DNA from: Streptomyces sp. AC512_CC834
Lineage (GTDB): Bacteria; Actinomycetota; Actinomycetes; Streptomycetales; Streptomycetaceae
DNA length: 64,000 nucleotides
NCBI RefSeq assembly: GCF_019049325.1
Contig: NZ_JAGMUO010000011.1
Coordinates: 186,001-250,000, forward strand
Direction of reading: 5' to 3'
Positions 56,806 through 64,000 of this stretch are shown here, piece by piece; positions within the stretch are counted from its first letter, which is position 1, and each line of letters starts with the position of its first letter. The translations under genes were made by a program, and so were the position numbers. The notes below the pieces were generated by a model that ran no database searches, was not told the DNA's origin, and saw only the letters and a list, made by a program, of their open reading frames with translations.

Positions 56806-58728
56806 ATGCCCACGAAACCTGCACCCGCCACGGATCTCGCCCCTGACCCTGTCCCGCAACCCGCCCCGCAACCCGCCACGGACGCTGTCGAGAAGCGTTC
56901 CACCGTACGTGCCCTGCTGCGGCTGTGGCCCTATGTACGGCCGGTTCGCGCGCGGTTGGGGACGGCCGCGTTCGTGGCGATCCTGGCCTCCTGCGTGGGG
57001 CTGGTGATCCCCCTCGTACTGAAGTGGATGGTGGACGGGCCGGTCGCCGACCGCGATCCGGCGGGCGTGTGGCTCGGGGCGCTGTACCTGCTGCTGCTCG
57101 GGGTGGCCGAGGCGTTGCTGTTCGGGTTGCGACGGTGGATGGTGGCCCGGCCGCTGGCGGGGGTCGAGGCGGGGATGCGGGCGGATCTGTTCCGGCATCT
57201 GCAACGGCTGCCGGTGGCCTTCCACGACCGCTGGGCCTCGGGGCAGTTGCTGTCGCGCGGGACGACCGACCTGATGCTGCTCCGCATGTTCCTCGCCTTC
57301 CCGCTGACGTTCCTGCTGGTCAACGGCGTGACGATCCTCGTCGGCGTGGGCATCATGCTGGTCCAGGACTGGACGCTGGGGCTGGTCATCCTCGGGCCCG
57401 CCATCCCGGTGATGATCACCTGCGGCATCTTCGAGAAGAAGTACTCCGCGGTGGCGCGGCGCGCGCAGGACCAGGTCGGCGATCTGACGACCGTGGTCGA
57501 GGAGAGCGTGCTGGGCGTCCGGATCATCAAGGGGTTCGGCCGGCACCGCAGTCAGGCCCGGGCCTTTTACGAGCTGTCGCACACGCTGCGCGGGACGGAG
57601 CTGCGCAAGGCACGGCTGCTGGCGGCCATCTGGGCGGTCATCGTGACACTGCCGGAGGTGGCGATCGGGGCCGCGCTGGTGGTCGGGGCCGTGCAGGTGG
57701 CGGACGGGTCGCTGTCGACGGGGACGCTGGTGGCGTTCCTGTCCACGGCGCTGGCCCTGCGGTGGCCGGTGGAGTCCATCGGCTTCCTGCTGGCGATGAG
57801 CCAGGAGGCGGCGACGGCGACGGACCGGTACTTCGAGGTGATGGACGAGGAGGTCGAAACGGAGGGTGGTGCCGGTGACCCCGCGTCGGTGCGGGGCGGT
57901 GGGAAGCGCGGCCCGGCGGCGCGGGGTGCCGCTGCGGGCGGACTGCGGTTCCACGACGTCCGGTTCCGCTACCCCGACGCACCCCCCGACTCCCCGCCCC
58001 TCCTCGACCGGCTCGACCTGCACATCCGCCCCGGTGAGTCCATGGCCCTGGTCGGCGCGACCGGCAGTGGGAAGACGACGCTGACCGCGCTCGTCCCCCG
58101 CCTGCACGAGGTGACCTCCGGACGGATCACGCTGGACGGCGAGGACATCACCGCCCTGTCCCGCGAGGAGCTGCGCTCCATGGTCGCCGTGGCCTTCGAG
58201 GAGCCCACCCTCTTCTCGGCGACCGTCGGCGAGAACGTGCTGATGGGGGCCGGTGACGGCGCCGGCGCCGAGGAGCTGGGGCGGGCGCTCGCCGTCGCGC
58301 AGGCCGACTTCGCGCACGCCCTTCCCGAGGGCACCGGCACCCAGGTCGGCGAGCAGGGCCTCAGCCTGTCCGGCGGCCAGCGCCAGCGCCTCGCGCTCGC
58401 CCGCGCGGTGGCCGGCAGACCGAGGTTCCTCGTCCTGGACGATCCGCTGTCCGCGCTGGACGTGCACACGGAGGCCGCCGTGGAGGCCGCCCTGCGGCAG
58501 GTCCTCGCCGACACCACGGCCCTGATCGTGGCCCACCGCCCCTCCACGGTCCTGCTCGCCGACCGCGTCGCCCTGCTCTCGGACGGCCGTATCACCGCCG
58601 TCGGCACCCACCACGAACTGCTGCGCACCAGCACCGAGTACGCCCACCTGATGTCCGGGCTCGACGGGCACGACGGGCACAACGGGCTCGACGGGCACGA
58701 GGTGCCCGGGGAAGGGGAGCGCCGATGA
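56806..58728 (+). CDS. ABC half-exporter 1 (degenerate catalytic site)
   Basis: 640 residues: six-helix membrane domain (about 45-330) fused to a nucleotide-binding domain (about 380-615). Walker A GATGSGKTT and signature LSGGQRQR are canonical, but the Glu after Walker B is Asp (VLDDPLSALD), the mark of the degenerate subunit in heterodimeric exporters. The C-terminus has a GLDGHDGHNGLDGHE repeat. Its stop overlaps the next start (ATGA). Confidence 0.95.
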   Translation: MPTKPAPATDLAPDPVPQPAPQPATDAVEKRSTVRALLRLWPYVRPVRARLGTAAFVAILASCVGLVIPLVLKWMVDGPVADRDPAGVWLGALYLLLLGVAEALLFGLRRWMVARPLAGVEAGMRADLFRHLQRLPVAFHDRWASGQLLSRGTTDLMLLRMFLAFPLTFLLVNGVTILVGVGIMLVQDWTLGLVILGPAIPVMITCGIFEKKYSAVARRAQDQVGDLTTVVEESVLGVRIIKGFGRHRSQARAFYELSHTLRGTELRKARLLAAIWAVIVTLPEVAIGAALVVGAVQVADGSLSTGTLVAFLSTALALRWPVESIGFLLAMSQEAATATDRYFEVMDEEVETEGGAGDPASVRGGGKRGPAARGAAAGGLRFHDVRFRYPDAPPDSPPLLDRLDLHIRPGESMALVGATGSGKTTLTALVPRLHEVTSGRITLDGEDITALSREELRSMVAVAFEEPTLFSATVGENVLMGAGDGAGAEELGRALAVAQADFAHALPEGTGTQVGEQGLSLSGGQRQRLALARAVAGRPRFLVLDDPLSALDVHTEAAVEAALRQVLADTTALIVAHRPSTVLLADRVALLSDGRITAVGTHHELLRTSTEYAHLMSGLDGHDGHNGLDGHEVPGEGERR

Positions 58729-60599
58729 GTGCGCCCACGGCCACCGCGCCGGACAGGAGACGACCGGAGGACAGGGGCCCGGCGACCGAGGCGGACACCC
58801 GCGCGGCCGACGACCTCTTCGACCGGGACGTCCTGCCCAGCCCGCCGGGCGCGACCGGTCGCCTGCTGCGCTCCCTGCTGGCACCCCTGAAGGCCCGCGT
58901 CGCGGTCACCACCCTGCTCCTGCTGTTCCAGCAGGCGGCGGTGCAGGCGGGCCCGCTGCTGGTGGCGTACGCCATCGACCACGCCGTGCCGGCGCTGCGG
59001 GACGACGACCACGGCCCGCTGATCGCGGTGGGCGCCGGCTACCTGCTGTGCGCGCCGGCGGCGGGCGCACTGCAGTACGCCTTCATCGCGGCGGCGGCGC
59101 GCGTCAGCCAGGACGTGCTCCTCGACCTGCGCGGCCGCATCTTCCGGCACGCGCAGGCGCTGAGCGTCGACTTCCACGAGCGCTACACCTCGGGCCGTCT
59201 CATCTCCCGCTCCACCACGGACGTGGAGTCCCTGCGCGAGCTGCTCGACGAGGGCCTGCAGGAGCTGGTGACGGTCATCCTCTCCTTCGTGTACATCGCG
59301 GCGCTGCTGCTCTGGCTGGACCTGGGCCTGGGCGCCGTCGCGGTGGCGTCGTTCGTGCCGCTGTACGCGCTGGTGCGGCTGTACCAGCGGCGTGCGGGGC
59401 GGGTGTTCCGGCAGCGGTCGACGGCGATCGCGGCGGTGATCGTGAAGTTCGTGGAGACGATGAACGGCATCCGGCCGGTGCGCGCCTTCCGCCGGGAGGC
59501 CGCGGGCGAAGCCGACTTCGCGGTGCTGAACCGCCGCCACGAGCGGACCAACGGCAACGCGTCGCTGGAGATGGCCCGTTACGTGGTCGGTTCCCGGCTG
59601 GTCGCCAACACGGCCGTCGCGGGGATCGTGCTGTGGGGTGCCTACCGGGTGGCGGACGACACGCTGGCGCTCGGTGTGCTGGCGGCGGCGGTGCTGTATC
59701 TGCGCCGGCTGTACGACCCGATCGACCGGCTGGGCATGTTCCTGAACTCGTACCAGTCGGCGGCGGCCTCGCTGGAGAAGATCGCCGGGCTGCTGGCCCA
59801 GACGCCGACTGTGCCCGAGCCGGCCGCGCCGAAGGAGCTGCCGCCGCCGGCGGCGGAGCGCCCCGGCCGCGAGGTCGTCTTCGACTCGGTGAGCTTCGGC
59901 TACCGCACCGGCGGCGAGGTGCTGCCGCGCTTCGAGCTGACGCTCCCGGCCGGGCAGACGGTCGCCGTGGTGGGCTCGACCGGCGCGGGCAAGTCGACGC
60001 TGGCCAAGCTGCTCGCCCGGTTCTACGACCCCTCCGAGGGCCGGGTCCTGCTGGACGGCACCGACCTGCGCGACCTCGCCGTGCCCGAACTGCGGCGCGG
60101 GGTGGTGCTGGTGACCCAGGAGGCGTTCCTGTTCTCCGGCACGGTCGCCGACAACATCGCCATCGGCCGTCCGGAGGCGACGCGGGAGGAGATCGAGCGG
60201 GCCGCGAAGGCGATCGGCGCCCACGACTTCGTCGTCGCCCTGCCCGACGGCTACGACACCGACGTCCGCAAGCGGGGCGGTCGTATCTCCGCCGGCCAGC
60301 GGCAGCTCGTGGCGTTCGCGCGGGCGTTGCTCGCGGACCCGGCGGTGCTGATCCTGGACGAGGCGACCAGCTCGCTGGACATTCCCGGGGAGCGGGCGGT
60401 GCAGCGGGCGATGGCGACGGTGCTGAAGGGCCGTACGGCGGTCGTGATCGCGCACCGGCTCTCCACCGTGGAGATCGCCGACCGGGTGCTGGTGATGGAG
60501 CACGGCCGGATCGTCGAGGACGGCACCCCGGCCGAACTGATCGCCGGTACGGGCCGGTTCGCGGACCTGCACCGCGCCTGGCGGGACAGCCTGGCATGA
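58725..60599 (+). CDS. ABC half-exporter 2 (catalytic partner of 1)
   Basis: 624 residues, ATG 58725. Six-helix membrane domain (about 55-350) and nucleotide-binding domain (about 385-620). Walker A GSTGAGKST and Walker B with catalytic Glu (LILDEATSSLD) are intact, but the signature is changed to ISAGQRQL. This is the exact complement of half-exporter 1, predicting one active composite site per heterodimer. Coupled to both neighbours by ATGA overlaps. Confidence 0.95.
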   Translation: MSAPTATAPDRRRPEDRGPATEADTRAADDLFDRDVLPSPPGATGRLLRSLLAPLKARVAVTTLLLLFQQAAVQAGPLLVAYAIDHAVPALRDDDHGPLIAVGAGYLLCAPAAGALQYAFIAAAARVSQDVLLDLRGRIFRHAQALSVDFHERYTSGRLISRSTTDVESLRELLDEGLQELVTVILSFVYIAALLLWLDLGLGAVAVASFVPLYALVRLYQRRAGRVFRQRSTAIAAVIVKFVETMNGIRPVRAFRREAAGEADFAVLNRRHERTNGNASLEMARYVVGSRLVANTAVAGIVLWGAYRVADDTLALGVLAAAVLYLRRLYDPIDRLGMFLNSYQSAAASLEKIAGLLAQTPTVPEPAAPKELPPPAAERPGREVVFDSVSFGYRTGGEVLPRFELTLPAGQTVAVVGSTGAGKSTLAKLLARFYDPSEGRVLLDGTDLRDLAVPELRRGVVLVTQEAFLFSGTVADNIAIGRPEATREEIERAAKAIGAHDFVVALPDGYDTDVRKRGGRISAGQRQLVAFARALLADPAVLILDEATSSLDIPGERAVQRAMATVLKGRTAVVIAHRLSTVEIADRVLVMEHGRIVEDGTPAELIAGTGRFADLHRAWRDSLA

Positions 60600-62446
60600 G
60601 GATCGACGCGTACGAGGATCCGGGCGCCCCGGACCGCCGGGGAGGCTGGCGGTACCTGGCGTGGCTGGTCGGACGGCAGTGGCCGCGGTGTCTGGGGGCG
60701 GCGGTGCTGTCCAGTGTCTGGATGGTGCTGCTGGCGGCGACGCCGTACCTGATGGCGCGGGCGGTCGACCACGGTCTTGAGCCCGGCGACCTGGGCGCGC
60801 TGGCGGGCTGGACGGGCGCCATGGTCGCCGTCGGCGGGGTCAACGCGTGTCTTGGCATGATGCGCCACCGCACGATGACGAAGGTCCGGATGGACGCCAA
60901 CTTCCGCACCGTCAAGGTGGTCGTCGGGCACGCCACCCGGCTCGGCGCCGCTCTGCGCGGCCAGGTGGGGGCCGGCGAGGTCGTCACGATCGGCGTGGGC
61001 GACGTGCAGACCATCAGCACGTCCCTGACCGCCGTGGGGCCCGGCATCGGAGCGGTCGTCGCCTATGCGGCGGTCGGCGGACTGATGCTGTCGGTGTCCA
61101 CCCGGCTCGCCCTGGTGGTGCTGCTCGGGGTGCCGGTGCTCGGGGTGCTGCTCGGCCCGCTCATGGGGCGCCTGCAGGGCAGGGAGACCGAGTACCGGGA
61201 GCGGCAGTCCGTACTGACCGCGCGGATCGGCGACCTCGCGGGCGGGCTGCGGGTGCTGAACGGGCTGGGCGGCAAGGGCCTGGTCGCGGACGCGTTCCGC
61301 CGGGACTCGGGGCGGCTGCGCGAGCAGGGCTACCGGGTCGGCGCGGTGACGAGCTGGATCCAGGCCCTCGGGGTGGGACTGCCGGTGCTGTTCCTGGCCC
61401 TGGTGACGTGGATGGGCGCCCGGCTGGCCGTGCAGGGGCACATCAGTGTGGGCGAACTGGTGTCGGTGTACGGCTATGTGGTGGCGCTCGGCTGGCCGGT
61501 GGCGTTCCTCATCGAGATGGGCCACCAGCTCAGCCGGGGCGTGGTGGCCGCCCGCCGCGTCGTCGCCTTCCTCCACCTCGAGCCGGAACCGGACGACGGC
61601 ACCCGCAACGCCCCCGCGGAACCCGCGGCCCTGTACGACCCGGCCTCGGGAGTCCGCGTACTCCCCGGCCACCTGACCGCCCTGGTCACGTCCCGCCCGT
61701 CCGACGCCACCGAGATACTGGACCGCCTGGGCCGCTACACCGCGTCGGACGTGACGTGGGGCGACGTCCCCCTGGCCGATGTCCCGCTCCCCCAGATCCG
61801 CTCCCGCATCCTGGTCGCCGACGCGGAAGCCGACCTCTTCGCAGGCACCCTGAGCGATGTCATAGGCGCTCAGGAGATGCCGGTAAGGGGCGCGGGCAGT
61901 GTCGATTTGCGGCTCCGCCGCGTGGGCGCGACCAGCCACGACGCACCCGCAGACGCACAACGACCTCTCGGGGCAGATGAATTGGCGGATCTCACCCAGG
62001 CCATACACAGCGCCGCAGCCGAAGACATCGTCCGAGGCCTCCCCGACGGCCTCAAAACCCCGGTCGCGGCCCAGGCCCGCGACCTCTCCGGCGGCCAACG
62101 CCAACGCATCCGCCTGGCCCGAGCCCTGCTGACCGCCCCCGAAATCCTCCTCGCCGCAGAACCCACCTCCGCCCTGGACGCCCACACGGAGGCCACCGTG
62201 GCCGACCGCCTCAAGGGGGCCCGAGAGGGCCGTACGACCGTACTGGCCGCCACCTCACCGCTCCTGCTGGACCGCGCGGACGTCGTGCACCACCTGGTCG
62301 ACGGCAAGGTCGCGGCCACCGGCACCCATCGCGAACTCCTGGACACCGAGCCGGGATACCGCGCCCTGGTCGCACGCGACGCCGAGGACGCGGAGGACGC
62401 CGCGGAAGCCGACGAAGCCGCGAGCGAAGAGGAGCCCGCCCGATGA
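60596..62446 (+). CDS. ABC half-exporter 3 with P-loop-less nucleotide-binding domain
   Basis: 616 residues, ATG 60596 overlapping the previous stop. A normal six-helix membrane domain (about 20-320) is followed by a nucleotide-binding domain in which Walker A is missing (LPGHLTALVTSRPSDATEIL where GxxGxGKST should be) and Walker B has lost its acidic Asp (ILLAAEPTSALD). The signature [15 protein letters not shown] is perfect. It cannot bind ATP normally but can supply the signature to a partner. The C-terminus is acidic (EDAEDAAEADEAASEEE). Confidence 0.93.
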   Translation: MRIDAYEDPGAPDRRGGWRYLAWLVGRQWPRCLGAAVLSSVWMVLLAATPYLMARAVDHGLEPGDLGALAGWTGAMVAVGGVNACLGMMRHRTMTKVRMDANFRTVKVVVGHATRLGAALRGQVGAGEVVTIGVGDVQTISTSLTAVGPGIGAVVAYAAVGGLMLSVSTRLALVVLLGVPVLGVLLGPLMGRLQGRETEYRERQSVLTARIGDLAGGLRVLNGLGGKGLVADAFRRDSGRLREQGYRVGAVTSWIQALGVGLPVLFLALVTWMGARLAVQGHISVGELVSVYGYVVALGWPVAFLIEMGHQLSRGVVAARRVVAFLHLEPEPDDGTRNAPAEPAALYDPASGVRVLPGHLTALVTSRPSDATEILDRLGRYTASDVTWGDVPLADVPLPQIRSRILVADAEADLFAGTLSDVIGAQEMPVRGAGSVDLRLRRVGATSHDAPADAQRPLGADELADLTQAIHSAAAEDIVRGLPDGLKTPVAAQARDLSGGQRQRIRLARALLTAPEILLAAEPTSALDAHTEATVADRLKGAREGRTTVLAATSPLLLDRADVVHHLVDGKVAATGTHRELLDTEPGYRALVARDAEDAEDAAEADEAASEEEPAR

Positions 62447-64000
62447 CCGCGGAGCCGACACCGGGACAACTCCCCGTCGCCGAGCGCACCGACGTCCGCC
62501 GGGCGGCAGCCCACCTCGTGCGCGCCGACCGGCGGGCCTTCTCGGTCGTCCTCGGGCTCAACGCGCTGGCCGCGCTGGCCGGGCTCGCGGGTCCGTGGCT
62601 GCTGGGCCGGATCGTCGACGAGGTGCGGGCCGGCGGTGAGGTCGACGCCGTGGACCGGATGGCCCTCGCCATCCTGCTGTGTTCCCTCGCGCAACTGCTG
62701 CTGGCCCGCTGGGCGCGGTACGTGGGGCACCGGTTCGGAGAGCGGACGCTCGCCCGGGTGCGGGAGCGGTACGTGGACCGGGCGCTGGCGCTGCCCGCGT
62801 CCGTGGTGGAGCGGGCGGGTACCGGTGACCTGACGACGCGGGGCACCGCCGACGTGACCACCGTCGGCACGACGCTGCGCGACGCCGGTCCCGAGCTGCT
62901 GGTCAACGCCGTGCAGGCGCTGTTCCTCACCGCCGCGGTGTTCGTGCTCGACCCGCTGCTCGGCCTGGTCGGGGTGCTGGGGCTGACGCCGTCCTGGCTC
63001 GCGCTGCGCTGGTACCTGCGCCGGGCCCGGGCCGGTTACCTCGCCGAGGGCGCGGCCAACTCGGACGTCGCCGAGAGCCTGTCCGCCACGGTCGCGGGGG
63101 CCCGTACGGTCGAGGCGTTCCGGCTGGCCGAACGCCGGGTGACGACGAGCCGCGAGGCGCTGGAGGTCTCGCGGCGCACCCGGCTGCGCACCCTGTTCCT
63201 GCGCAGTGTGTTCTTCCCGGCGGTGGACGTCTCGTACGTGCTTCCCGTGGCGGGGGTGCTGCTGTTCGGCGGGTTCCTGCACGTGCACGGGTCGGCGAGC
63301 CTCGGAGTGGTGGTGTCCTGTGCCGTGTACCTCCAGCAGCTCGCCGGGCCGCTCGACGAGGTGCTGATGCGGACCGAGCAACTCCAGGCCGGCGGCGCCT
63401 CCTTCGCCCGGGTGGAGGGGCTGGCGCGCGCGCCGCGGGCGAGGACGGACGACTCGGCGGTGCCGGCGGACGACCGTATCGACGTGTCCGGGGTGCGGTA
63501 CGCCTACGACCGGGGCGGCGAGGTGCTGCGCGGGGTGGACCTGACCGTGCGGCCGGGTGAGCGGCTTGCGGTCGTCGGTCCTTCCGGGGCCGGCAAGACC
63601 ACGCTGAGCCGGCTGCTGGCGGGCGTGGACGCGCCGACGGAGGGCTCGGTGACGGTGGGCGGGGTGCCGGTGGTCGATCTCGGGCCGGAGCGGCTGCGCC
63701 GCCAGGTCGTGCTCGTCACCCAGGAGCACCACGTGTTCCTGGGCACGGTGCGTGACAACCTCCTCATCGCCGAACCGACGGCCACGGACGAGAGGTTGTG
63801 GGCCGCGCTCGCCGCGGTCGGCGCCGAGGAGTGGGTGCGGGAGCTGCCGGAGGGCCTCGGCGCCGAGCTGGGCGCGAAGGGCCACTCCACGGACGGCTCG
63901 CAGGCCCAGCAACTGGCCCTGGCCCGGGTGGTGCTGGCCGACCCGCACACCCTGATCCTCGACGAGGCCACCGCCCTGCTGGACCCGGCGACGGCCCGGC
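62443..64000 (+). CDS. ABC half-exporter 4 (partner of 3), 3' end outside window
   Basis: ATG 62443, ATGA overlap with half-exporter 3; at least 519 codons, cut by the right edge. Six-helix membrane domain (about 30-320). Walker A GPSGAGKTT and Walker B with Glu (LILDEATALLDP) are intact, while the signature is abnormal (HSTDGSQAQQLALARV). Mirror image of half-exporter 3, so the pair should have one working composite ATP site. Confidence 0.93.
   Translation, partial: MTAEPTPGQLPVAERTDVRRAAAHLVRADRRAFSVVLGLNALAALAGLAGPWLLGRIVDEVRAGGEVDAVDRMALAILLCSLAQLLLARWARYVGHRFGERTLARVRERYVDRALALPASVVERAGTGDLTTRGTADVTTVGTTLRDAGPELLVNAVQALFLTAAVFVLDPLLGLVGVLGLTPSWLALRWYLRRARAGYLAEGAANSDVAESLSATVAGARTVEAFRLAERRVTTSREALEVSRRTRLRTLFLRSVFFPAVDVSYVLPVAGVLLFGGFLHVHGSASLGVVVSCAVYLQQLAGPLDEVLMRTEQLQAGGASFARVEGLARAPRARTDDSAVPADDRIDVSGVRYAYDRGGEVLRGVDLTVRPGERLAVVGPSGAGKTTLSRLLAGVDAPTEGSVTVGGVPVVDLGPERLRRQVVLVTQEHHVFLGTVRDNLLIAEPTATDERLWAALAAVGAEEWVRELPEGLGAELGAKGHSTDGSQAQQLALARVVLADPHTLILDEATALLDPATAR

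Overview
The window is a GC-rich actinomycete chromosome segment, almost certainly Streptomyces. Third codon positions are nearly all G or C, GTG starts and ATGA/GTGA stop-start overlaps are common, and gene content is Streptomyces-like: a RmdB-type c-di-GMP enzyme, CabD, a ScARP-type ADP-ribosyltransferase, XRE/DUF397 pairs, and rare TTA codons. From memory, gene order follows the S. coelicolor core region around SCO5448-SCO5501 in reverse, but I could not check this by search.

Layout. 1-2705: the gatC-gatA-orf-gatB amidotransferase operon (minus; gatB cut by the window edge). 2706-9100: a GGDEF/EAL gene whose 3' end is tandemly duplicated, ligA, and a MetE-like gene. 9100-11650: SDR, LOG-family, DUF427 and hydrolase genes. 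11650-14330: an accessory patch with an RsbW-like ATPase gene, a large hairpin, an XRE regulator plus DUF397, then a decayed second copy running into mnmA. 14211-17415: mnmA, a Tat-type amidase and a cysteine desulfurase (mnmA and the desulfurase together suit tRNA 2-thiouridylation). 17500-22510: small membrane proteins, a TetR gene with paired operators, a thioesterase, a double-MerR regulator divergent from an erythromycin-esterase-like gene, and a TRIC-like channel.

22580-29000: an oligopeptide ABC operon in the order oppC-oppA-oppB-oppD-oppF. 29346-31922: two SseB-like genes and a P-loop kinase. 32100-36694: a tandem glycine riboswitch, then gcvT, gcvH, glyA and sdaA, which together convert glycine via serine to pyruvate. 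36700-46800: M15 peptidase, a glycosyl/glycerophospho-transferase-like gene split at a heptanucleotide repeat, a STAND NTPase, GH25 lysozyme, an F420/NADP reductase-like gene, cabD, MerR, a decayed GNAT, a ScARP-type toxin and a second RsbW-like ATPase. 46900-50480: enoyl-CoA hydratase and two paralogous L,D-transpeptidase lipoproteins. 50626-52962: glycogen debranching enzyme. 52975-56656: a translationally coupled ABC-2 exporter plus two-component system. 56806-64000: four coupled ABC half-exporters, the last cut by the window edge.

Most notable: a heptamer array exactly where a reading frame switches (possible phase variation), in-frame TTA codons in three regulatory genes, two adjacent ABC pairs whose degenerate nucleotide-binding motifs complement each other, and the decaying XRE/DUF397 locus with a 21-bp-arm hairpin.
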